Source of the DNA: Sebastes aleutianus
Lineage: Eukaryota; Chordata; Actinopteri; Perciformes; Sebastidae
Assembly (NCBI GenBank): GCA_916700875.1
Contig: CAKAKS010000060.1
Coordinates: forward strand, 30,711,120-30,775,119
Length of the DNA: 64,000 nucleotides
Reading direction: 5' to 3'
The position numbers and the translations under genes are program-made. Below the pieces are notes generated by a model. It saw only the letters and a list, made by a program, of their open reading frames with translations. It was not told the DNA's origin and made no database searches. Shown here one piece after another: positions 1 to 10,045 of this stretch (position 1 is the stretch's first letter; every line of letters starts with the position of its first letter).

Positions 1-8
1 TCTACCCA
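1..8 (-). CDS. il21r: Predicted start of il21r last exon (window edge)
   Basis: The acceptor GCTGCAG on the minus strand ends at 9 and is followed in the required phase 0 by codons for W, V and then D or E. Relatives have a conserved tryptophan just after the (G)NF segment of Box 1, so FK joined to WV fits. Only eight bases are visible. The intron before it would be about 3.05 kb. Confidence 0.45.
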
Positions 9-3000
9 CTGCAGCTTTAATGAAGGCCTGGTGGAGTATTTGAAGGTATTTGGTTCTAAACACTGGGGACTAAATACCATATCTGTCAACATCTTATACA
101 TCTTTTATTGCTCCTAAATCATCTTGACAAAAGAAATACATGGTTATCAATGACCCCACAAATGTCCTCTTTGTCTTCTATAAACTATGTCATCTATTAT
201 GTGTTTTTATAATCGCTTCTTCATTTAAAACAAATAGAAACTAGTTTAATTTTCTTCCAGAAGCTGTAAGACTTGTGAACAGCCAAGGTTAAAAAGAGAT
301 CAGTTTACTCTGTATATATTGAATAAAACAAACATGTACTTTCTGACATAATGTACCTTTGTACCACAGATATTTTCTCATTATATCATATTTTGAAAGC
401 ACTGTTTATTCAGTTGTATTTTTGTGTATTTTTTATAGAGGTAAACAAGCTGGCCTCACCAGCTGGCCTTAGCCCAGTTAAACACATTCAGCATAGTGAA
501 ATAAAAAGTACAGGAAAGCAGTGCTAAATCAAGAACTATTTCATATTCTCTCTAATACTTCCTCACTCTACTGTAAGTATGATCTCTTTGTTATTTGCAG
601 CCGTAGCGCCCTCTGCTGATCAACGTTTGTAACTGCATACAGATCTCAAGCTAATGGTTTGGCTGAGCTTCAGGTGATACTATGGGGGCATTATTGTAGC
701 AATACTATTTGCAAACGTATGTGGAGAATTGTCAAACTGCATCTCAATCCGTGTGTGTGAAATCAGATTTGTAAATGTGTAAAAGAATCTCAAAATGCGT
801 ACTGAGATTTGTGAATGTGCACAGGAATCTGCAAAAGTGTATTCAGAATCAGTGTGAACGTAATCAGATTTGTAAAAACAAAAATCTCCAAATATGTATT
901 CAGATTTGCAAGAGTTTTGAGATTTGGAAATGTGCTATCAAATCTGTAAATGCGTAAATAGATCTGTGAATGCATAGATAAATCTGTAAATGTGTACATA
1001 GATATTATTATTGGCTGAAAAGCCTAAGTATTTTGCTCCAAGAGCTGGAAATACAGACAAGCACGGTCCGAAATGAACACAGACCAAGCGCCAAATGCGG
1101 AGAGATTTTCCATTTGGTGAGTAAATTTTTACCCGGTGAAATGTCAGGAAGGCAAAATACTTTCAGCCAATAATATATATGTACACATTTACAGATTTGT
1201 TAAAACATTTACAAATCTCAATACTCTTATTTACAAATCTGATTAGGCTCACACAGATTCGGAATATTCCTGAACTCATTCACAAATCTCAGTACGCATT
1301 TAGAGATTCTTTTACACATTTACAAATCTGATTACGCACACATGGATTGAGATACAGTTCTCCACAGACATTTGCAAATAGTTTTGCTACAATAATGTCC
1401 CCATATGGTTCACTCAGAAGTAACAATATCACAATTTGACAGCATACAGGTAAGGATTTTGTTGTTTTTAACAGATACAGTATTCAAACAGCCCTGTATT
1501 GTTCTTTACACTCAGCTAAAACTCTCTGATAAGACCAGGGAAAGATTACCTCAAAAATGGATATGATACGAGACAACATCTACAGCACACTCCTGATGAT
1601 GCTGATATTATTGTGATACACCATATAAGACAGCAACACTCAAATCTACGGCTGAAGTGTCGGTGAAAAGTCGTTTTAGTTTGTTTGAAACCCAGAAAAC
1701 CTGATCTAGTTTCCTGGGTTTCGACTGCTTAACAGCTGTTCTTTATTAACTGCAACTGTATATAATTCTTGTATTTATCTTTCTTTAACTTAACCGTTTC
1801 ACTTTTACCTTTCTTGGTTTTACTGTGCTGTATCACCAAGTCATATTCCTGTGTACATTGTACATTTGGTGATTAAAGCAATTCTGATTCTGATTTATCT
1901 ACTTGTGCCAAGCAGATGTCAAGTCATTTTAAACATGTTTGTTGATTTTTAGCATTATTGTATACCATATTCATTTCTAGGTACTTTTAGACAAGACATT
2001 TGGACATGTTTCAGATTTTCCTTTGTGATGTAAGAGCAGTGGGAAACTCCGGGGTCTGAAAAGTGAAGCCAACACGGAAGTGCCTTAAACCTGCATTCTT
2101 TCTAACAGCCAGCAGGGGGCGACTCCTCTGGTTGCAAAAAGAAGTCTGATTGTATAGAAGTCTATGAGAAAATGAGCCTACTTCTCACTTGATTTATTAC
2201 CTCAGTAAACATTGTAAACATGAGTTTATGGTCTCAATCACTAGTTTCAAGTCTTCTTCAATACAGCATGATGTTCATTTAGTGAATTTATTATTTTATC
2301 TTATTCAGTGTTCGGTTGCACTTAGCTCCACCCTCTTGTGTCACTTGTGGTTGCAAATAACCAAGAAGGCGACGGCCATAATGTCGAACTTGAGGCTTCA
2401 AAACGGCAGTCCACAAACCAGTGGGTGACGTCACGGTGACTACGTCCACTTCTTATATACAGTCTATGTTTAAAGTGAAACGTAACCATTTTGAGGCCCT
2501 TTTGGTAACATAGTCCTAGAGATATTTAGCCTGCTCTCCATCAGCCTTAACATTAAAATAACAAACATGAAGAAGAATGGGTATATTTCATAAAGAACAA
2601 CAATCAGTCTGTCCATGGGTGTCAAAAGAGAGAAATTTACATTAGGGGAAAATATAAAAAGGTGATGGAAAAGATAATCATAAAAACATCGGTAAGTCGA
2701 TAAAGAGTGTAAACCACATAATTATCACCCTGTGCCCCTATCAAGTGAAAAACAGGCTTTTTTTAGCCTGACAATGACACATCAAAGATGTGTACCAGGG
2801 GTATTTTCCACTGGGGTGGAACAGGTCGGGCTGTCATACACGTATCTACCCACAGCATGTCAGACAGATGAAAAACGAAAAGCCTCTTGAAGCCCCTGCA
2901 CACTGAGTCATTCACATGGTGAAGGCCCTTAAATGTGAAGTGAAGGGAAAGTCCCACCAAGCCGGGTCCACAGGATGTGCTAAAAGTCTCCTCTTGGGCA

Positions 3001-6000
3001 ACACCTGCTGGGTGATTTGGAAATTACACACAAAGCTTGTTCTGCCTTCTCTTACCTTGAAGTTCCCTCCATGGTTGAGGTCGAGGGGCTTGAAAAACTC
3101 TTCCGCCCTTGGGATGTATAAAATCCGCTGGAATTTTTTCATCCACCACCTGAAACAAATATGAAATGATTTTTAGAAAAAATAATGGAAATATAAAAAG
3201 AACATGACATCTATAATTCAACTGCGCTGTGTCACTTTTGATGAGGCGATTTCCTTTTTCGGTACCTGAGCTTTGCAGAAGCAAAGTCGAGACCAACAGC
3301 TTTCTAACTCATAACCAGTGATGCTGATAACACTAAATGTCTTTCATGGAAATTATTACACAGTACAAAGCTGAAGTCGGCTATATTCAGATCAAAACTG
3401 TCCACATGCGCTATGCCCCCCCGTTGTGGCATTTACATATGTGCTAATTTGGAGTGTTAGTTTTCACCTGTTTTGCTCCTTCGGCAAGAAACGGATAGTT
3501 TTGAGTGTCTTATCAATAAAGCAGAAATATATACTATAGTTGCCAGTTTATTAGATACAAATAGCTTAAAGTTAAAGCAGTCTAAAACAATGTTGATGTG
3601 AAATTTAAGGAAGCCAGTCAGTGTCCATTTCTAACAAGAAAACTCAAGGATACGGGGTCAATCAAAGCGAACGTCAGCCTGATAGAGAGCATCTTGGTGT
3701 TAAAACATCTGGTATGGTGGCCTGACTGTGGCAAACAAGGTGGCTAGAGTTATTAGAACAACGGGGGGCATTTTAGGTTGTCAGCAAAAATCATTAGGTA
3801 CTCTATATTGTATAATATTGCTGTACACAGAAAAGTTCTGTCTATTGATAATGATACTGAACATCCTCTCTGCTTTGAATTCGAGATGATTCCTACCGGA
3901 AAACACTGCAGAGCAACTCTGGTAAACAAAAAGTACACATCAAGAATCCTTTTTTTTTTATCATGTGCAATCAGTATAACAAACAAACAGCACTAACATA
4001 TAGGTTATGTTGTTGTCAGTGTGTTGCTGATGATTTGTGATGTGTGTCACACTAATTATTTCTATTGTGCTGTTTATTGTTTTGTCTTAATTGTTGAGGC
4101 AAAGACATATTTCCTGGGCTAGTGGGGACAATACATTTTATTCTATTGCATTCAACAGTTCTGCAATAAATCATGTAGTTTATAATGTTTTTGTTGAAGC
4201 TGGTTGATTCAACTTTATGGTCCTTTTGGAGGCTGCGGTTTGAGGTGCTGTTTAATTGAGAGGTGTTTCTAATATTTTGTCTACCATCATTGATATAAAA
4301 GCAGAGGACAAAATATTGGAAAACACCCGCAAGAATAACACAATCCATAATGCTGAATCAACATCTATCTAAAACAGTTTAAATAAAAACTGAGCATTAT
4401 AACCTCATGAAGGTAGGATCGCTTTTAACTCGATGTACCTCACAAACTGGTGAGTGAATATCACAGATGTCTGCAGAAGCATGTGCAGACTGCATACCAC
4501 TACTGAGATCCATTGCAAAGAGCTTATGTAAGCAGTGCATTGAACCAAAACCCAAGATGATATCATAATGACTCACAGGAGATATATCTTATATCATCCT
4601 CTAAAATGGATAGAAACGAAGAGGTAATAGTGCAAGTGCAAAGTTCATTTACTTTTTCAAGCTTGTGTTTTTTTTCCTCGTCACTGTGTGCCTTTTTAAT
4701 AAGAGAGGTGTTCTCAGTTCTGCGACACTGATGCTCTGCATGACTTCCTATATCTGCTTGCCATTTCAGTGCAATGTGTCGCTGCACGTACATCGCAGCA
4801 GTGGTTTCTCTATATGTGGGAGGTGATGCCAGGAAAGTGTAGATCGAAGCAGTGAGAAGCTTTGCTGATCATTTACAGGAAGACAAAGAGCTGCTGACCT
4901 TAAGACTTCATTTTCTTTCTTTCACTTTGATAACTTCTCTTTCTGCGCAACGAACGCAGATTCACGTAGGTGCAAATTGAAAAGGAAATGTAAACTTCAA
5001 TATGATTTGCACATTTTATTTCTATAATGATGGTTCAGTCCAAAATATATTTCCATTTCAGAAAGCTTCTCCGAAAGCTAGTACTAAATCACTGAACATC
5101 GAGGACCACCAGTTTGAAAACAGATATACGAGGCTTTTGAGACGGTGTGATAAACGTCGTGAAGTGACAAACCCCACTGTCTGTTGGGAATTATGGAACA
5201 AAGTGGACCACTGAGGATTGTTAATCAAGAGTTATTAAAGTTCTGCTGGTAACTTAGCACCAACAGCGCCAAGGTTCAAGGCGCAAATCCAACTGGAGCT
5301 TTAAAAAGAGGAAAGGAATGGGGTCAAATTCTCATACTTGAAAATAACTGTTTTCTGTACTCACGGTTTCTTTAAATAACCCAGCAACAGGAGAGCAAGG
5401 AGAATGGCGGACAGGGGGATGTACCACCACGTACGAAGTCCATTCATTCCTGTAAAGGAGACATAACGTATAAATAACTGACATGATAAATACACACTTC
5501 CTGTTTGTAAAATGTTTGTTTGAAGGATCAATGCAGAGACACTTGTATAATGGTTTGAAGCATGTAAACACAACAAAACAACAGCAGTGCTCTTCTACAA
5601 TGCTCTTCTACCTTCAGTCTCTCCAAACTCCGCAGTGGAACTCCACTCGCTCCATGGACCAACATAGAGATTCCCGGGACACATTTTGGCCTGAACATCC
5701 ACAGTATACATGACATGTGGTTGCAGCTCCTTCCGGTCTAACCGAGTGTACTTTCCGCTCACTTCAAGGGAATGAACTGGATCCTGTAAGAAAGGAATAA
5801 ATACATTTGGATGGGGGTCGTCAGCAGAGACGAATCAACGATGATATACTGCTACAGCCTCTTGTTTTTGCTCACACATTACCTTTGATAGATCTTTGCT
5901 TTCTCTTATGCGCACCATGTATTGGAGACAGTCTATTTGGTTGTCGTGGTCCCAAGTGATGTTGTAAGATCTGTCAGTCTTTGTCACTTGAACATCGACA

Positions 6001-8376
6001 GGAGGCGGAGGTTTCACTGTGAAAAGCCCAAGGGGAGCAGGGGATTATTATGAAATTGAAAATGTGTGTATGCTAAGAATACTCTAAACCACAAGTGGCG
6101 GTTGAACATTATTTTAGCTTTTGTCTAAATCCGGAGGGTAAAGCAGGTGGGTGGGTGTTTTTGCTGCTAAACGACAATTTGGGGAAGTTGGGGAAGTTGC
6201 TGGAATGATTCTCTGAATTTTTTTAACTTTCAAACAAAAAAGTACAGTAATGTGATGGGTATATTTAACAAGAGGGAAAGTGTTTTACATGTGTCTAAAC
6301 TATGTAAAATAATGCTGGAAGAATTAAAAGAAATTAACATTTAACTTATTTTCTTACACACATTTTAATGCCACTTAAAGGTCATACGGTTTGTAATTGC
6401 TGTGTGTGACCTTTTTATAATTTCTGTGTTATCCTCCCATCTGTTTAGCAGAAATGACAAATACTGAAATGTCAAATCACGCCGTTATCAGTTTAACTTA
6501 CCCACTTCACTCAGTGCCCAGCTGGGTGACTCACTGGTTCTCATTAATACTTGATCACCCTGTTGACTGGCTGTCGCGGTACACATGGTTTCAACTTCAG
6601 TAACGTCATCGAACATCTCCGGACACATCACACACCAGGACTGATAGGGTTTGACTTCACAGCTGCCATTTGTCTTGTAGTCGTCATTCCTACGAGAGAT
6701 AAGCAGTGTGTTATTATAATCAGTGATGCCCTGTGACATCAGACAATGTCTCAGCACCAAAGGTTGTGGTTTCCGTGTGGTTGTTTTAGAGCAGGAGTGA
6801 TGCAGGACTGGTGCACATCATGAATGTTTCTTTAAAGCAAAGGTACACCAGAGAGACAAAAGCAAATACTAGCATTGTTTACTACCTACTTGTTTCATAG
6901 AAAGAACATTAAATATCTCACAGCTACGGCTAAGTCCCTCTTTATGTTTGCTGCTGCTAAAAGCTCCTTCCTAGAACCTGAAAAACTAAATTAACCAGCC
7001 GCAACAAATATTTTTTTCGAATTATCGATAAATCTGCAGATTATTCGCTCAATTAATTGAATTATCCTTTTGTCTAAAATAAAAATAAAAAGTCAGATAA
7101 TAGTGAAAAATTACAATTTTCCAAAGCCCTGGGTGCTCAAATTGATTATTTCAATTAACAGTCCAGTTTATTATCATATATGACAAAGAAAAAATATCAA
7201 ATCCTCATTTAATAAATTCAATATATTAATTAAATAATTAAAACAATTAATTGATTATCAAAATAGCTTTTAGTTTAGTCTTTGCGGTAGTTTAGAAACG
7301 GTGTCGCCATTACATAGTTTGTCCACCAGGGAGCAATTGCTAATTTATTTTTCAACTGTATAATGTCCCGCTTGCTTGGTACATGGTCATTGAACAACCA
7401 AATTTAAGGGATCCTTTTTCTAAAAATGTCTGTCATACTTTTATGTTCTTAGCTCATTGTTATATCATTGCTATTTTTAACTGTCAAACATCAATATCAG
7501 TTGGGCTCTACTCCTTACACCAATGATCATAAAACATTAGATACATTTCCCATCATGGCATCAGTGGAGGATGTTAATACTGAAATCCTTCTGATGGCCA
7601 ATGCTCTGAAGAAGGTGCAATAAAGACCCACCATGGGGGTCAACAATCTATTTCCATCCACATCAAAGCAACCTTTCTGAAGAAACTTTCATTTCAAGTT
7701 TTCAAAAGTTGCCCACAAGGCAATAACAACTGACCACATAGGATCTCTCAAAAAGAGCACAATACTCAATATGACCCAACTTGGGTATCCTGTAATACAG
7801 AGGATAAAATCAACATCTGGCTGCCACACTGCCATTTGAATAAAAGCTAGTGGGGCTACCATGAAGCCACATACTGTAGTTGCACCAACATGAAGCATAT
7901 TCACTAACAGCGACACCACAGGACTCGTACCTGCACACGACTTCGATGAGGACGGGGTGTTTCGGCACAGAGCCGGAGCAGGAACAGTTCAGTGAAAATT
8001 TGTAGTCCGTCGAGCAGCTGACATTGCAAAAAGACGTGACTGCAGCAGAAAGAGAAGTGCGTTCAGTTATTATTGCTTGTACTATATTTAACATCAAACC
8101 CTTTAAATGATGTGTTTACCTAGGCAATCCCACTGAAGTTAAGTCACTCATTTTCAATAGAAACTTAGCCAAGGCCACAGCATCAAGACAAACACACAAC
8201 AATGTACAAGAATAAAATACTGAGTTCTTAAATGGGAGTATATTAATGTGGGGAATTACATTTAGAAATTCACATTAATACAAGAAAAAGACAGTGATTA
8301 AATAAGCCACCTTACCAACATGAACAAACAAAGCGAGGTCCCACAGCAACAATAGGAACACAGGTTTAAGAGCCAT
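1..8376 (-). CDS. il21r: Interleukin-21 receptor-like class I cytokine receptor (spliced, 3' end off window)
   Basis: This is a type I membrane receptor of the common-gamma-chain cytokine family. Coding exons on the minus strand are 8376-8316, 8039-7931, 6689-6502, 6016-5883, 5783-5612, 5449-5365, 3149-3056 and 8-1 (partial). All splice sites are AG/GT and all phases match, giving 281 codons before the last exon. In order the protein shows a signal peptide (about residues 1-20), a cysteine-rich D1 domain, an FNIII-like D2 domain opening with KPPPPVDV and ending in WSEWS (208-212), a membrane helix (about 229-247) and a juxtamembrane Box 1 with YIPRAEEFFKPL (261-272). The C-TDY spacing in D1, the KPPPP linker with NITW, and the Box 1 form favour IL21R; IL2RB and IL9R are the closest alternatives. 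In the family, the receptor pairs with the common gamma chain and signals through JAK/STAT. The STAT-docking tail is not in the window. There is no frameshift or early stop. Confidence 0.85.
681..1405. mobile_element. 725-bp foldback (long inverted repeat) element, TA-flanked
   Basis: The left end TATGGGGGCATTATTGTAGC is mirrored by the right end, which reads TATGGGGACATTATTGTAGC on the other strand. The arms pair from 681 to about 1,020 and from about 1,150 to 1,405, leaving a loop of roughly 130 bp. Inside each arm a degenerate unit like AGATTTGTAAATGTGTA recurs many times. The terminal TA on both sides fits a TA target duplication. The small ORFs on both strands here follow from this repetition and are not genes. 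The element sits inside the last il21r intron. Confidence 0.8.
1700..1895 (+). mobile_element. 3' end of a LINE-like retroelement
   Basis: An AT-rich stretch ends in GTGATTAAAGCAATTCTGATTCTGATTT. This is a polyadenylation-like signal followed by short tandem ATTCTG units, the style of 3' tail seen in fish Rex/CR1-group LINEs. No reverse-transcriptase coding sequence is attached, so this is a 5'-truncated copy. Confidence 0.5.
2041..2468 (+). repeat. Dispersed repeat family A, copy 1 (internally deleted)
   Basis: It shares the start GTCTGAAAAGTGAAGCC, the core CCAGCAGGGGGCGACTCC and the end CTTATATACAGTCTATG with copies at 41,791 and 52,111. Compared with 52,111-52,696 it lacks about 158 bp in the middle, after GTTCATTTAGT. 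The apparent 79-aa ORF inside is not a gene. Confidence 0.8.
3056..3149 (-). CDS. il21r: il21r exon 8: Box 1 JAK-binding region
   Basis: The acceptor ATTTGTTTCAG precedes 3149 and the donor AAG|GTAAGA follows 3056. The frame gives WWMKKFQRILYIPRAEEFF and then KPLDLNHGGNFK, matching the proline-containing Box 1 and HGGNF extension of IL21R, IL2RB and IL9R. A second open frame on the same strand (starting VVDEKI) is a shadow and lacks the motif. Confidence 0.82.
3753..4170 (+). mobile_element. Probable LINE 3' fragment with degenerate ORF end
   Basis: A 72-codon open frame (3778-3996) with LCFEFEMIPTGKHCRATLV resembles the C-terminal 'PSGRRxR' region found at the end of LINE ORF2 proteins. It is followed at 4,120-4,150 by GGGGACAATACATTTTATTCTATTG, a typical LINE tail. 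The call rests on recollection of the family style, not on an alignment. Confidence 0.35.
5365..5449 (-). CDS. il21r: il21r exon 7: transmembrane segment
   Basis: The acceptor CCTTTACAG precedes 5449 and the donor CC|GTGAGT follows 5365. The exon encodes NGLRTWWYIPL, then the apolar run AILLALLLLGYL, then a basic KKP stop-transfer. The phases fit exon 6 (1 nt) and exon 8 (2 nt). Confidence 0.85.
5612..5783 (-). CDS. il21r: il21r exon 6: second half of D2 with WSXWS motif
   Basis: The acceptor TTTCTTACAG precedes 5783 and the donor GAAG|GTAGAA follows 5612. The exon runs from DPVHSLEV through LQPHVMYTVDVQAKMC to GPWSEWSS. WSEWS is the defining signature of class I cytokine receptors, and its position just before the membrane exon is the family norm. 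Confidence 0.88.
5883..6016 (-). CDS. il21r: il21r exon 5: first half of FNIII-like D2
   Basis: The acceptor TTTTCACAG precedes 6016 and the donor AAG|GTAATG follows 5883. The exon begins with the proline linker KPPPPVDVQV, followed by YNITWDHD, the usual start of the membrane-proximal fibronectin III domain in the gamma-chain receptor family. It ends in phase 0. Confidence 0.82.
6502..6689 (-). CDS. il21r: il21r exon 4: second half of D1
   Basis: The acceptor CTCTCGTAG precedes 6689 and the donor G|GTAAGT follows 6502. The exon encodes residues with SCEVKPY, WCVMCPEMF and a final SWALSEV, supplying the later D1 cysteines. The longer apparent ORF upstream of 6689 is intron read-through and not part of the mRNA. 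Confidence 0.8.
6993..7280 (-). repeat. Dispersed repeat family D, copy 1 (in il21r intron)
   Basis: It begins with CAACAAATATTTTTTTCGAATTATCGATAAATCTGCAG and carries TTACAATTTTCCAAAGCC, then TTATCATATATGACAAAGAAA. These match, in opposite orientation, the copy at 38,708-39,051. It lies in the intron between il21r exons 3 and 4. Confidence 0.6.
7931..8039 (-). CDS. il21r: il21r exon 3: first half of D1 ligand-binding domain
   Basis: The acceptor CTGCTGCAG precedes 8039 and the donor AG|GTACGA follows 7931. The exon encodes a cysteine-rich stretch with CNVSCSTDYKF and LNCSCSG, matching the first disulfide loop of IL21R-type receptors. The phase (2 in, 2 out) joins cleanly to exons 2 and 4. 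NVS and NCS are potential N-glycosylation sites. Confidence 0.8.
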
Positions 8377-8428
8377 GGGGACGACCCGCTGATATCAGCC
8401 GATGGTTAGACAGGAGGAAACACACCAG
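8316..8428 (-). CDS. il21r: il21r exon 2: short 5' UTR, start codon and signal peptide
   Basis: The ATG is at 8376-8374 and is followed by a charged residue and the hydrophobic run VFLLLLWDLALFV, a typical cleavable signal peptide. The donor is GTTG|GTAAGG (phase 1). The coding part is 8376-8316; 8428-8377 is 5' UTR if the acceptor at 8429 is used. Confidence 0.8.
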
Positions 8429-8794
8429 CTGAAACTAAATATAGACATACTCGTTAGAATATTTGAATAGTATTTGTTCTGTAGTAAAAAAAAAAAAGAA
8501 AAAAAGAAATTCAACTCTAAACTCTAAAAACTCTGAAAAACAAAAAACCCTCAGCCTTCCTGTGGGATTTGTTGCTAAATATCAAATACAAAGAAATGTA
8601 TCTACAATAAACATCACCATTCGTATCAAATTCAACAATTAAACACATTCATAAAAGAACATCGGTGTTCACTAGTCAGAATTAAAAGGTAATTAAATGA
8701 ACAACAAATTCTCTTAAAACATCTTAAAAAGAACATTTTTCATAAACACTTTCTGTTCTCGTTTTAAAGAAATTTAAAGAATCAATCTTCTTAC

Positions 8795-8890
8795 CTTCTT
8801 AAAAATTAAAATTCTGCCACTTCAGAGTCACATCAGCACTGACGTCTGTGTGAGAGCGTTCAGTGGAACAATGTTTCGGTTTGTCACTGC
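8795..8890 (-). other. il21r: il21r noncoding exon 1 (5' UTR), approximate 5' end
   Basis: On the minus strand a good splice donor (GTAAGA) lies directly below 8795. A matching acceptor after TTTAGTTTCAG at 8429 begins the exon that holds the start codon. The exon therefore probably ends at 8795. Its 5' end near 8890 is a guess, since no TATA box or CAGE data fix it. There is no ATG in frame with the signal peptide in this exon. Confidence 0.45.
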
Positions 8891-8919
8891 AAAGGCATCC
8901 TCATCATCATCAGTGGTGT

Positions 8920-8999
8920 GACTAAGGATGTGGTTTCCTGTGGTACCTGTGCTGCTATGAATATGCAAATGGTTAACCAGGGGACCATAAAAAGTCAAC
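8920..8999 (-). promoter_or_regulatory. Candidate il21r promoter with octamer and RUNX/ETS-like sites
   Basis: Just upstream of the inferred first exon lie a perfect octamer ATGCAAAT (8963-8970) and the sequence TGTGGTTTCCTG (8930-8941), which combines a RUNX-type TGTGGT core with an ETS-type TTCCTG. Both site types are common in lymphocyte promoters, which suits an IL-21 receptor. The role is inference from position and motif only. Confidence 0.4.
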
Positions 9000-9812
9000 A
9001 GGAAACTGAAATGATCTTTTACAAAATAATTTAGTCATCATGTTTGTGTCACCTAAATAACAGAAGACAAATAATAAGATTTATTTAAAACTCAAGTGAT
9101 ATAAGAGAGACAGAAACATACAGTTATTTTCTTCTTCTCTAAGTAGTTTACGTTCTTCTGAAACTGTCACAAAATGTATTAGTTATAACGAAGCGCCTCC
9201 TTGCTCATATCATTTTTAACATTCACTCAAAACACGAGTATCACATGTTTCAGAACTGAGATGATTCTAAACACCGACACCAGAGATACCTTTCAAAAGA
9301 CCCTTATCATACACCGCCTACATGCCTACAATAACAGCTTATCAGGGGTTTTCTGTAGTTTCCACTAGAGAGAGTGTGTCTGCTAAATGAGTCATAATTC
9401 TGCTGTGGAGCCCCTCAAAGCTAATCTTAATAATTAAATCAGCTCTGAAATGTTATTAACTCAGAGCACGTTGATCTAAATGTACACGTTCTGTGTACAG
9501 CAGGAGGTCAAAAAGAAAATCATGATTCATGTGTAGAACATGTCATCTAAACTATATTACTGTGCAATAGCAGTTTGTGTTTTGTACAATGGGTGGGCCT
9601 TTGTGGTATTCAAATCACCAAGTAGGTGTGCAGACGTGTCTTGTACCAATATTAGTCAAAGCCAAATGCCATTCTGTCACACAAAAACTACACATAGCTT
9701 AGCACCTGCTGTGAACCAGGTTAGTGGTACGAGACAAAAGCACGAGCTGAACAATAAATGCTTTGCTCTTGAGCAAGGCACTGGCCTTAAAACTAGGGTT
9801 GATCTCCAGGTG

Positions 9813-10015
9813 CTGCAACAATTAGTCAATAAATTGAATAGCTGATCGACAGAAAAGTAATCGGCAGCTATTTTACTGAATTGATCAATTGTTGAAGTCT
9901 TTTTTCAGGAAAAAAATGCCAGACATTTGACAATTCTGGCATTTCAAATGGAGAATCGGCTGCTTTTCCACATCAACATTACGGTAAATTAATTGTCACT
10001 TAATTTTGAACAGCT
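9813..10015 (+). repeat. Dispersed repeat family D, copy 2 (partial)
   Basis: It starts GCTGCAACAATTAGTCAAT, then ATCGACAGAAAAGTAATCGGCAGC. This is the other end of the family seen complete at 38,708. It stops before the central section. Confidence 0.5.
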
Positions 10016-10045
10016 GCTCGGACAAAAAAAAAAGAAGAAAACTAG

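Noticed and set aside
1..117. 38-codon plus-strand open frame from the window start
   Set aside because: No supporting motif. The minus-strand acceptor for il21r is a better explanation of this edge.
775..999. Overlapping 60- and 69-codon ORFs on both strands
   Set aside because: They lie in one arm of the foldback element, and their repeating ICK/TNL residues follow from its tandem units.
2763..2960. 65-codon minus ORF below il21r exon 8
   Set aside because: It lies in the last intron, does not follow from an in-phase acceptor, and shows no receptor-tail features.
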